From: Neoceratodus forsteri
Taxonomy: Eukaryota > Chordata > Ceratodontiformes > Ceratodontidae
Assembly: GCA_016271365.2 (NCBI GenBank)
Contig: JADMNL010000022.1
Span: forward strand, 221,192,501-221,256,500
Direction: 5' to 3'
Length of the DNA: 64,000 nt
Position 1 is the stretch's first letter; each line of letters begins with the position of its first letter. The position numbers were made by a program, and so were the translations under genes. Positions 34,270 through 44,380 of this stretch are shown piece after piece. Under the pieces are notes generated by a model, which searched no databases, was not told the origin of the DNA, and was given only the letters and a program-made list of their open reading frames with translations.

Positions 34270-34650
34270 GCAAGGTGGCCCACGCTTGGGCTGTGGACAG
34301 GATCCTGAGATGGGAGGTGCACCATAGAGATGGGTGCGGTGCCTGTGAGAGGTTGGTCCTATATGCTGGCCAGTCATCATTTTCTGCCTCCTCTACATTC
34401 TCCAGGAGGATGGATGTGCTGTGGCACCCAGACATGCCCGCACGCACACCCACATGCTGGATGTCCATCTGTCACCACTCCTCCCTCCCCTGCATTGCTG
34501 TCTCTGGGTGCTCAACCCCTAGCTGCAGTTAGGAGTCAGTACTACACTGGGTGAAGCAATCCACCTTATCCGGTGAAGGAGAGCAGTCCTACTGAAGCTC
34601 GATTCTCCTCCACTTATCAGTCTATCCAACAACCCAAGTTTGCTCCCCTC
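34270..34650 (-). mobile_element. SINE-A body fragment (long form)
   Basis: Blocks such as ccaggaggatgga, gcccgcacgcacaccc and ggagagcagtcct follow the same order as in the minus-strand copy at 30530-30740. The tRNA-like head is not clearly present. It is a decayed or truncated member of the long class. Confidence 0.5.
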
Positions 34651-34914
34651 AGCAGTGGGGGAATGTTTGACATGACTGGGGATGTCCAGCTGAGGCCTGG
34701 AAAGTAGGCAGAGGTGGTGACACAAGGATGAAACAGCTTTACAGAAAAAATACAGAATATAAACGTTATGTGATAAACATGCTTGACTTTGATTGAAGTT
34801 TTCTGTTTGGGATATCATTGTAACTTCTATGGCAACTTTCTGCAAAGAGACAGTGAGAGAAAGAGAACTAAACGGCTAATGCACCTAAGGCAGGTTTTTA
34901 AATGTAGGGTAGAG

Positions 34915-35022
34915 CCAGAGATCAGTTAGGGTCTGCGGTTTTGTAATAGGTAGGGAAAGTGGGCAGACTAGGTGCACCAAGTGGTCCTTATCTGTCATCA
35001 ATTTCTATTTTTCGATGTTTAA
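34915..35022 (+). mobile_element. CR1-a tail fragment
   Basis: About 105 bp of the CR1-a 3' UTR: aggtagggaaagtgggcaga, then a changed signature (ggtgcaccaagtggtcctta) and a decayed ctatttttcgatg end. More diverged than the other tails, so probably older. Confidence 0.8.
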
Positions 35023-35361
35023 AAAATGCCAAAACAGCTGCAGACATGTCACTTATAACAGAAAAACTGAATTTCTATGGTTATAGCTTCTCTACCATAA
35101 ATTGCTCAATATTTTTTTACCATGGTACATCATTTTCTTCTACATGTGGTCAAACAACACAAAAATGTAATTGTAACATTAGCGTGACCCTTGTTTTTTG
35201 TCAAGGAGAATACATTCACTGTTAACTTATTTAAACCCAGGCATTACCCAATCTCGCAACCTCTTGCTTTGCTAAATTAATTATATTTTTACGCATTTGG
35301 GTGAGAGTTCCATAAGTGCTGATGATGCAGGTGTAATTCTTGTTTTTGGACTGGGCCTCTA
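35023..35361. other. Unassigned 0.34 kb
   Basis: A/T-rich DNA just upstream of the GC-rich monomers. A plus-strand ORF (34959-35225) crosses it but shows no domain. Confidence 0.35.
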
Positions 35362-35699
35362 GCCGGCCCTGCCCTCGAGCACCCAGAGACCGTAGGGGCT
35401 CCGAGCCGCCAGCGGGCGGGCGGCCACCGCACAGCCGAGAAGGGAACCAGGAGGCCGGGAGAGACAGCCAGAAAGCCGGCCCTGCCCTCGAGCACCCAGA
35501 GACCGTAGGGGCTCCGAGCCGCCAGCGGGCAGGCGGCCACCACACAGCCGAGAAGGGAACCAGGAGGCCGGAGAGACAGCCAGAAAGCCGGGCCCTGCCC
35601 TCGAGCACCCAGAGACCGAGGCCCGAGCCGCTGAAGCGGGCAGGCGGCCACCACACAGCCGAGAAGGGAACCAGGAGGCCGGGAGAGACAGCCAGAAAG
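35362..35699 (+). repeat. GC-rich ~113-bp monomers, three units
   Basis: Units begin at 35362, 35475 and 35587 with gccggccctgccctcgagca and end gagagacagccagaaag. They form a CpG-rich island in otherwise A/T-rich DNA. A fourth unit lies at 36079-36191, just before the L2-like LINE. Tandem CpG-rich monomers upstream of a LINE ORF resemble the promoter monomers of some L1 families; promoter activity here is inference. Confidence 0.9.
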
Positions 35700-36078
35700 G
35701 TACGGGATAGCTGCATAGCCAATCGGAAGGTGACAGCCGACTTTGCCTGCCTCTGATTGGTGCGCCTTCCCCATTGACTTTTGCTGTACTTGCATCACCA
35801 AAACTGGTCGGGATTACTGCTCTTTTATTGCAAAGTTTAAATTCTCTAAAAAGGAGCTGTTTTTACTGTTTTATTGTGTACTTTTGGGAAATGTCTTCTT
35901 GCTTGTTTAACCAGTAATTACAGTCTTTTGGGAAGATTTGTGTTGGGCTAGACGCTCAGGCGCCTAACCCCCACCCACCCAGTCTTTGTTGTGAAAATTT
36001 ATATTTTTAGCACCTCTTGCAAGCCACTGCTTGCAAGTGCTATTTCTGACTGCCCTCTCCTCTGTCCCATCCTTTCTA

Positions 36079-36191
36079 GCTGGCCCTGCCCTCGAGCACC
36101 CAGAGACTGTAGGGGCTCCAAGCCGCCAGCGGGCGGGCGGCCACCGCACAGCTGAGAAGGGAACCAGGAGGCCGGGAGAGACAGCCAGAAA
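36079..36191 (+). repeat. GC-rich monomer, fourth unit
   Basis: A single unit of the 35362-35699 repeat. The 380 bp between the sets (35700-36078) includes ccaatcgg and ctgattggt, CCAAT-like sites in both orientations. Both sets are followed by ggtacggga, so the arrangement may be one composite promoter repeated. Confidence 0.9.
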
Positions 36192-36569
36192 GGTACGGGA
36201 AAGCCGCAAAATTTTTGCGCCGCCCCTCACCCTCCAGGGTGTTGTTTTAACACACCTTCCCACCGAATCTCTTATCCCTGCCCATAGCTAATCTCTCTAG
36301 CCAATTCCCAAGCTCATTTCTTCACATCACCTTAGTTTCTTTAACCCTTTCCTACCCTCCACCATGCTACTGCCTACTATTGCTGCTTTGCCTCTCACCT
36401 TCCTTGGATCCAGAAGAGATAACTGTTGGAACCCATGCCATAGTGTTTAAGGCGACCACTCAACACTGTCCCCTCTACTGTCCCCAGTGGATGCCCCTAA
36501 ACCCTACATACATATATTACCAGCTTCTGCATAATAATCCTTGGGAACCCACAAAAGGCTCACAACCAG

Positions 36570-39500
36570 TTGGAACTCCTCAATCCCCTGCTACCTTACT
36601 GGCACTACAATTACTCCCTATGCCTGTCCATTAAGCTGGTACTGTATGATAAAATCTATAACCATGCAGCAGGATCATCACCCACTATACATTGGACCCC
36701 AAGCAAGAAGAAAAAACTGCCTGACTACTCATTACTCCTATCGCTTGGTGCCCTCATCAAGCTAATCTTCTTTCTGCTGATCTGTGTTGGCACTGTTGAA
36801 ATCAACCCTGGCCCCACTGAAAGCTCTATCTCTCCATCTGACCTAGCCTCCATAAATGGCTTGAGTTTTCTTCATCAACACCTGCAGCCTCCAAAAAGTT
36901 CTCATTAATACAGACCTGGGTACACACCCTACCTGACTTTCTGGTTATATCTGAAACATGGCTCAAATCTGTAACAAAGACAGTGAAATAAACCTTCCCA
37001 ACTACCAGCTCTTCAGATCTGACCGTCTATCCAGGGGCGGTGGGGTAGCCATCTATATCAAAGCAAACATCTCTGCATCCTGCCTCAATTCTACATCACA
37101 ACCAAAGGAATTCGAATGCTTGTCAATTAAAATAACTCTTCCCAACACATCATCCTTTCAACTGATTGGTTGCTACAGGCCCCACTCTGCAGGCCTCAAA
37201 CTCCTATCCCACCTAGGATCTATACTTAATCTAGGCCCTGAAGACACCATCATCTTAGGAGACTTGAACTTAAATTGGCTAACTAATGCATCTGCACCCC
37301 TAGTAACCTTCTGTGACACTTATGGATTCACTCAATTAATCAAAGAACCAACAAGGATTAACCAAAGAATAATCTCAACAGCACCTCCTGGACATTATGT
37401 TGGTAAATAAGCCTCATCATTATCCCCATGCTGGAGTACTATTCAGTGACATAAGTGACCACTGTCCCATAGCTGCCATTAGATCAACAATCAAGCCACC
37501 CAATCCTGCAAAATTCCTCCCACGAAGGTCAGAAAGAACTTTAATATTTCAGGATATCTCCATGATCTGTGCCACACCACACGTTGGCAGAATTCTATCT
37601 CACAGCCTCAATAGAGACAGCTCTTCAAATCTTAAATGATATAATCATAAGTGCCCTCAATTCACATGCACCCCTCACCAGTGTCAGAACCAAACTCAAA
37701 TCCTGTCGCTGGTTCTCTGTGACCTTAAATCACTTTCTTGCCAGAGACAAACTCTGGAAAAGGGCAAGAAAGACAAAGGATCCAAATGACTGGCTTCAAT
37801 TCAGAAAAACCGAAACTCCTGCACAAAACAAGTAAGAAATGCCAAGGCTGCCTTCTACACAGCTGAATTGGATGCCTCCTATCACAACCCTTCAGGTTCT
37901 GAGGTACCATAAAGGGATCCTAGGTCAAACTTCTACCCCTATCTTACCACCCAAAATTCACCTAAATAGTATTGAAATCACTGACAAGCAAAATATCTTG
38001 AATGCCTTTCTGATCATTTCACTACAGCTGGCCTGGCTTCGACTCCTCTCCTGCAAACCTATTAAGATCATCACTAAACCTACAATCTACTGAGGGACAA
38101 AGGTTGCTTCACATTCTCATTCAAATCAATACTCTTAAAAGTAGAAGACCTTCTACTCCAGCTTGATACAACTAAAAGTGCAGGTGCAGACTCCCTGGAT
38201 CCCTACTTTCTAAAAGTAGCACTGCATGCCTTAGCCGCCCCCCTCACCCACCTCTTCAATCTGTCACTTGCCACTGGTTCTATCCCCTCAATATGGAAGA
38301 CAGCTCAAGTGTTTCCATTACTTAAGGCAGGTGATCCCATGAACCTCAACAATTATAGGCCCATTTCCATCTTACCAGTACTATCCAAGATGCTTGAGAA
38401 GCTGGTAAACTCTCAGTTAACTGCCTACCTTGATACCAACAATCTCTTAATCCAGCTCAATCTGGGTTTTAGATCTATGCACAGCACCATCTCTGCATTG
38501 CTAAAAGTCACAAATGATTGGCAGACTGCCTTAGACAAAAAAGAATAATACCTGTGCTGTGTTTCTGGATCTAAGTGAAGCCTTTGACACTGTGGATCAT
38601 GAACTTCTAATCTCCTCTGAACTCCATAGGCCTTGACTCACTCTCTCTTAAATGGTTCAGATGCTATCTCTCCGGAAGATTACAACTGGTAAAAAATGAA
38701 GGTGATCTATCTACCTCTAAACCACTCCTAAGAGGTGTACCGCAAGGCTCCATCCTGGGTCCCATCCTTTTTGCCATTTACATCAACAATACTGACTCCA
38801 ATCTCTCACAATCTAATATTCACCTTTTTGCAGATGACACTGTACTATATGTCAGCAATCCCTCACCATCAAAAGCCTGTGAGCTTCTACAGTCTGAATT
38901 CTCCCTCCTTCAGCACAACCTATTAGAAAAGAAATTACTACTAAATGCCAAGAAAACCAAAGCTATGTTCTTTGTCACCAAGAACTGCTCTTCCACTGTC
39001 CCATCATTCACCCTCCCACAACTCTACCATCCTTGGTGAAAATCTGGAATATGTAGACAAATTCAAATATCTTGGGTATGGATAGACAATAAACTTGACT
39101 ATACTACCCACATTGAAGAGCTCCTGAAAAAGCTAAGACAAAGACTTGGTCTATTCTATAGGATCAAACACTACCTGACCAGAGATTCCAAACAAAGATT
39201 AATGCTAGCATCATTCCTGTCCCTCATTGATTATGCTGACTTCCTCTATGGTCATTGCTCCCTCTCCCATTTAAACAAATTAGACACCTTGTATCATAGA
39301 GCTATTAGATTCATTACAGACCTTCCCTCCAGCACCATCATTGCTCTCTCTACAATGCAGTCAGTTGGACATCCCTGCAACAAGAAGAAATAAAAAACTC
39401 TGCTATCTGGATCTACAAAGCTCTGACAAACAAACTCCTTCCTACATCTCAGACTGCTTCAACGGATCACATCCAGGCCTTACATCCTGAGGATCAATAA
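36570..39500 (+). pseudogene. L2-like ORF: 2A-like leader, endonuclease, RT
   Basis: The leader (36570-36908) has a hydrophobic stretch then GTVEINPGP. The endonuclease (36958-37410) has RLSRGGGVAIYI, IILGDLNLNWLT and, after a shift, a SDHCPIAAI box (37457-37483). RT covers 38140-38990: SAGADSLDPYFLK, NYRPISILPVLSKMLEKLV, VFLDLSEAFDTVDHELL, LRGVPQGSILGPILFAIYIN and HLFADDTVLYV. A C-terminal domain follows (ASFLSLIDYADFLY, 39202-39393). The frame changes near 36908, 37400, 37640, 38100, 38550 and 39030. The family carries out target-primed reverse transcription. Confidence 0.82.
36789..36815 (+). other. 2A-like (NPGP) motif at the LINE ORF start
   Basis: GTVEINPGP is encoded directly after the hydrophobic run ALIKLIFFLLICV. 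The 2A consensus is D-(V/I)-E-x-N-P-G-P, which causes ribosomes to skip a peptide bond between the last G and P; here the Asp is a Thr. 2A-like sequences at the N-terminus of APE-type LINE ORFs are known. Loss of the Asp probably weakens or removes activity in this copy. Confidence 0.75.
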
Positions 39501-40041
39501 ACTGATCATGCTGAAGATTCCTATCACCTGCACCGGTATGGAAGAGCTGCAATCAGCTATTCCTGGCATTATCTGGAATTCTCTTCAAAAGACATTGAAA
39601 CTGGATACCCTGATTCCTTTAACATCCTTCAAAAGCTGTACACCAGCCTATTCCCAGATTCATGCAACTGCTTCCATAAGGCCTAGTCCTCCACACCCCA
39701 CTCCTCCCACACCCTCTCTCCTCCACCCCTTTTTAAAGCTCCCCTATTCTTCTATCGTTCCTCCAGCTCGTTCTCCATCAAACTTCATACATATATGCCC
39801 ATCCAAGTCCCACTATCCAAGCCTTATCCCTACTAAACTGTTTGTTTCTCTCCTTTAATAGGTTTTAGGTTTATTGTCATTTTGCCTTGTATATATGTAA
39901 ATATTTGTATATCTGTCTCATTCATAAATGTTTGTATTTGTGCTTATTCAGTATCATGTTTTTGTGTACAATTTGTAACCTTTTATTGTTATGACCACTC
40001 AGGTCCATCTTGTAAATGAGCTATGCTCAATGATGTTCGCC

Positions 40042-40054
40042 TGAATAAATAAAG

Positions 40055-40086
<32 letters not shown>
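40042..40086 (+). repeat. LINE polyadenylation signal and (TTGA)n tail
   Basis: aataaataaagattttgatt followed by seven or so repeats of the 4-base unit. L2-type LINEs typically end in short microsatellite tails made during reverse transcription, not poly(A). The same end, less regular, is at 63592-63625. Confidence 0.9.
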
Positions 40087-40259
40087 AAAAGGCAATCTGC
40101 TAAAATAGTGGACGGCTATTTAAAAGCAGATTTATGATAGTTTCTGTGAGTGGTTCTGGGTAGCTTATGTCAACAAAGTAAATTGTAGCAATCACACCGG
40201 GAAGTTGGACAACCTTTGGGGTGCTCTAACCTTCATGTGTATGTTAATGCAGTCGAGGA

Positions 40260-40500
40260 GGCCACTCTTACTGTTAGAAGAGTGGCTCACATGCATTCTC
40301 AGGGTATGAGAACCGTGAACTGAAGAATGTGAGACCACTCTTACAACTGTAAGAGTGCTCTCATCAGCCATATTCATATATTATTAATTGAGGTCAATCA
40401 ATAATCTACTTAATATTTTACTAAATTACCTGAACATGGCTGTTTCTAGGACAGGTACACATGAGACACTCTTGATATAATATGAGTGTCTCACATACAG
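40260..40500. repeat. Cluster of three related hairpins
   Basis: ccactcttactgttagaagagtgg, gagaccactcttac/gtaagagtgctctc, and atgagacactc/gagtgtctcacat form three successive stem-loops built around the same ccactctt/gagacactc theme. The region lies after the L2-like tail and before the ctctgattggttgg repeat. It probably represents a decayed palindromic transposon. Confidence 0.55.
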
Positions 40501-40584
40501 AGAAAAGGAGTGCTCTGATTGGTTGGATGCACTCCCTTGATCTATAATGCAGATTGCAGAAATGCTGCATAATCATGCCACCAG

Positions 40585-40829
40585 TATGCAAATGTACAGG
40601 AAGGAGGATATAGTTCCTAGAGGTTAGAGCAACAAGCTGTGAATGAGCTTGGTACATCCAGGACACATGGGTTTGATTCCCACAACTTTCTTTTGTGGAC
40701 TGTGTGACTCTGAACAAGTCACTTAACCCCCCCCCCCCCAAGTGCTCCCAGGTCACCCCTGAAAACAGGCACATGTGCCTGGTGGGCCTTACCTGGTTAC
40801 CAAAGACTAAAAAAATAAATAAAATAAAC
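40585..40829 (+). mobile_element. MIR-like tRNA SINE
   Basis: A tRNA-like head has tagaggttagagcaacaagc (A box region) and gggtttgattcccaca (B box). It is followed by gtgtgactctgaacaagtca and cttaacc, the hallmark block of MIR/CORE-type SINEs mobilised by L2. A run of C and an AT-rich aataaataaaataaa tail end the copy. Length about 245 bp, normal for MIR. Confidence 0.8.
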
Positions 40830-41924
40830 ATTTGTCACCGAGGGTGGTGGAATTTAAAACCACACATAAACAATGTAGCGAACTCAGAAAGAATACAAAC
40901 ATTTATGAAAAGTCTAGATATGTTATTCTGTCTAGCAAATGTTATGAGGTATTACAAATGAAAGTGTGTGTGTGTGGGATGTCTCAACCGATTGTTGACA
41001 AACTTTCTGTTTTTCCATTCTTAATTTCAGCATGTTCGTATGTGTGTAAAACCTTATTCTGATCTTTTAGATGCAGACAAATGTATCAGCCATGACAACC
41101 ACATTCAATAATAATGGTTTAATAACCAGTACAACTCCATTTAAAAAAAAATAAAAAAAAATATATTTTTAAATCCCAATTACAGCTGATACATCAAAAG
41201 AATGGTTGCCTAAACAAAGGCTAGTGTGCTGAAAAAAGATTGTTTTGTTTAAATAATTTGCTCCATATGATGTATCAACTCATAAGGAAAAAACAAAAGA
41301 AGTTAATTTTTTTCTGAAAACAGTACAGTGGTGTACTGTGATTGTAAACGCATACAAATTATGGTCATTCATTGGGCAGTAGTATCACAGATTACTCACA
41401 ACATGCACAGATGCTACTGTGTGATGAATGCCTGCCATCTGAGAATACTTCATATTCTTTACAAATCACAAATCTCATATAAATTGAAATCACACCAATA
41501 GTTTAGTGTGTATATTTTGTGCTAAAACTGAATCCTTCAAAATCAGTCTCATGGCTAACAGCAGTAGCAGCAGGACTTGCTGATGGCCCTAAAGAAGTAG
41601 CGCTGAACAGATCTTCAGTGGTAGTGCAGCCACTTGCCATGTCGGCAACCTAGGTTCAGGAATGAGTCTGTGCCATCAGAAGTTCAGTTCCCCAGGGAAA
41701 GAAAGTTGCTTTTACACTGCCCCCTGTGGGACTGCCAGTGCTAGTTCAGTGTGAGAACAAGAGGAAAGGGCAGAGGCTGGGCAAGTGTTGTACGGCAGCA
41801 CTCAGTAGCATGTGTGCATGCTTGACCCTCCTAGATTGCTGGCTTCTGCGTGGGAGAGGACTAGACCACAACAACATGAAACATAGGGGACAAAAAACCC
41901 TGGGCAGTTACAAGTGACTGCAGC
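40830..41924. other. Unassigned 1.1 kb
   Basis: A/T-rich, no coding domain. A-run around 41140-41165. The segment near 41620-41660 has a weak tRNA B-box-like aggttcaggaatg, not enough for a SINE call. Confidence 0.4.
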
Positions 41925-42233
41925 AGGGGATGCAGGATGAGAGGAGACCACCACCACACTTTTTGGTGTTGTCCTCAAATATGGGAATACTGTCACAGCA
42001 TCCATACAGAGCTGAGCCAGACCTGGAGCCAGACAATTCCTTTAACAAAGATGCACTTTCTCATGGGTCTTTCAATCCCAGGGATGAAACGTGCTAGTCA
42101 GAGGGTTGTGCTCTACCTTTTGTGTCTCCTAGTAATCAAAGGGATGGTGTCCCACTTGCTTATGGCAACAATACCCACCATAAAAGAATGGCAGATCCAG
42201 GTAGCCCAAACTAGACCTTTGTCTCATTAAAGA
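41925..42233 (+). mobile_element. L1 ORF2 C-terminal fragment
   Basis: The frame from 41937 reads HTFWCCPQIWEYCHSI, then VVLYLLCLLVIKGMVSHLL and IPTIKEWQIQV. These correspond to the L1 ORF2 C-terminus (H.FW.CP.I..FW, a LLLLAA-type hydrophobic block, and a PPT.KEW box). Only the last ~100 codons remain, ending with a stop near 42230. It is a 5'-truncated relic of an L1. Confidence 0.7.
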
Positions 42234-42979
42234 TAAATATAACAAAAAAGTGGAGAACAAATGTATAGAATACCTTGGACAGTTGTAAAAATAGGTGGAA
42301 TTCCTGGATAATTAACTGTACCTGTGTGTTTAATGAGGATAGCAAGTGTGCTAGAAGTAAATAATAAGTTAGGAGTGTTAACGTAATTATATAAATGTGG
42401 CTTAATATAAATAACTGAGTGCAACAATGGCTGAAGAAATTGCCTTTTGGTATTTCTGTGTTGATTTCTGACTGTTTTAACGATGTTTATTGTTACTATT
42501 TGGTGAGGCAGTGTACGAAAATAGTAATGATCTTTCTTACATATTATACTAAAACCTGTATAACACTGCACATGGTCATATAATGTAAACTCATGTGATT
42601 GGCTTTGAATTGCTATATTTTTTATGACCGTACTGCAATAGCAAGTTACAAAAAAAGTACCCTGGCTTGCAGGATGAAAGGTATACTTGGGCCTAGGCTC
42701 CAGCGACTGCACAACTGCCTACTTTGGAGTTCCTTATCTAGAAGGACCAACTGCTCCCCTAACCCTGTCCTAGTTGGACCTGGCCCACCTTGGGGAGTAA
42801 ACAGAGGGGTTCATGGGATAAGAGTATAAGTGCCTGAGATAATGTGGTACTGGGCTGGGTACTTGCCACTGAGGCTAATAACAAGCGTACAACTTTGTTT
42901 ATATGGCCTACCGGTGATACTCTAATTCTTATGTGGTCTTAGGCTATTATAAGTCCCTTATTACTCTGAGTACATGTTT
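42234..42979. other. Unassigned 0.75 kb
   Basis: Possibly the L1 3' UTR in its first part. No further domain or repeat is recognised; minus-strand ORFs are A/T-rich accidents. Confidence 0.35.
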
Positions 42980-43401
42980 TTTCCCTGTATTGCCTTTTAC
43001 TCTCCCCTTTGCAACCTTGCCTTGCTTGGCTATAGGGGAGACATTGATTTTGTAGTTTTTGACCCCTAATTCCCATGACCCCAGATTGCAGTTGCTCATG
43101 TGCCTGGAAGCATGCATGCATGTCGCTGCTCCGGTGATGGCCTCTTCCTCCCTCCCAGCCTATTGCCAGGTTCTCCCCATGTCTTGGCTCTGCCACCTAG
43201 CCTCCAGCAGGTGGCAGCCAAGAGCCAGGAACACCCACATCCCTCCCAGGAGAGGACAGCTGACTTGCAGCTGCTCAATCCGACTCCTCACCATCCCCCC
43301 AACTGAACTCTGGGGGCCCGAGCTCGTTCCTGAACGTGGGTCATCAGCATGGTGTGAGGTGTGGCATTCAATGCCCCAACCCTCTGTGCCACTGGGCCGG
43401 C
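42980..43401 (-). mobile_element. SINE-A copy 5
   Basis: The minus-strand head gccggcccagtggcacagag ends at about 43401 and is followed by the tRNA-like region ggttggggcattgaatgcca. The body carries the gcagctgctc and gagaggacagc blocks of the family. The 3' end is placed at the T-rich run near 42980; target duplications are not clear. Its long plus-strand ORF (43059-43580) is an artefact. Confidence 0.7.
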
Positions 43402-44301
43402 ACCTGATTATATGTTTTTTATGTATATTTTATATTGCATATACCTTTCTCTATATATTATGTTTGTTTATTTATTACAAAGTTTCACCAGAAAGGCATA
43501 TCGAGAAGGATTGCTCATTTCCAAATGTGTCCTGGGGGGAGGAGGGAAGGGAAGGGAATGAACAGTTCAACATACAATAACTTAGATACAGCTCTTGAAT
43601 AGTAGTAATGTATAGAACACATTAAACTTGTAGTATACAGTAAGCAAATACTAACAATAGGGGACAGCATAAAATAACAATATTCATAGGATACATATGT
43701 ATCTTGCAGTGGGTGACTGCCCAGATTGCAAGAAGCATCAATCAGTATTAATGGTAGTAATGGAGAAAAGTGCTATAAATGCTAAAGCTGCATGTTATGT
43801 AACTATGTAATCCTAATTAGACGTATGTCTCTTGTAACTTGAAATGCTTATGAGACCTCATTAAAAATGAACCTTCAGTTCAGTTCAGTTTATTCCTATT
43901 CATATTTTTGATATCAATAACATTTTTACTACTACTAATATTAGTACCACTACTATTACTATTACACTGGGGGGGCTGCCTGGAGGCACATGCATAACAT
44001 ATAGGTGATAAAAACTTCAAAGGGGACTACCTTTAAGAATCATCCCCGTCCTTTAAAGAAGGATAATACTTATGCAAAAATTTTCAGATTGCCACTGACT
44101 GTCAATAATTCTCCATTCAGGAGCCAAGTACACAGTCAATATCTAGAAGCAGAGGATTCTAATTTACAAGGTGGCTGATTAACAGACAAACCACTGGACT
44201 GGTTCAACCTGTTCATTGCAGCTCCAGGACAAACATAATTGGCTTTTTTGAAACTGTCTTTAGTCATCAAAAATGCCAAGAGAATGAATATAGAATATAT
44301 A
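43402..44301. other. Unassigned 0.9 kb
   Basis: A/T-rich DNA without a recognisable gene or named repeat. A short ttcagttcagttcagttta run is at 43876-43892. Confidence 0.4.
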
Positions 44302-44376
44302 GTGGTATACCCCAGAATGAAACTCACTTTTAAAGCACTCTGCAGTATGCTGCAGCAGACCTACTGAATAAAGCAA
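44302..44376. repeat. Inverted repeat, left arm, around LINE-B copy 2
   Basis: The arm includes ccccagaatgaaact, aaagcactctgcagtatgctgcagcagacct (in two parts) and ctgaataaagcaat. The reverse complement of 46780-46868 has the same order with an extra ~16 bp and scattered changes. The two arms bracket the LINE-B copy. Confidence 0.8.
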
Positions 44377-44380
44377 TTAT

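Larger units (their letters stand above)
35362..40086 (+). mobile_element. L2-like LINE, long copy
   Basis: The GC-rich monomer region (35362-36191) is followed by a C-rich leader, an endonuclease-RT ORF (about 36570-39500), and a 3' UTR that ends in the conserved tccatcttgtaaatgagcta block, an AATAAA (two overlapping, 40044-40052) and a (TTGA)n tail at 40057-40086. Endonuclease and RT motifs are of L2 style. Whether the monomers belong to the same transcript is inferred from position. Stops and shifts make it inactive. Confidence 0.78.

Noticed and set aside
35231..35801. Long ORFs on both strands across the GC-rich monomers
   Set aside because: The ~113-bp repeat is GC-rich and stop-poor; the proteins simply repeat the monomer and overlap on both strands.
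43059..43580. 173-codon plus-strand ORF
   Set aside because: It runs antisense through SINE-A copy 5 and into flanking DNA; no recognisable domain.
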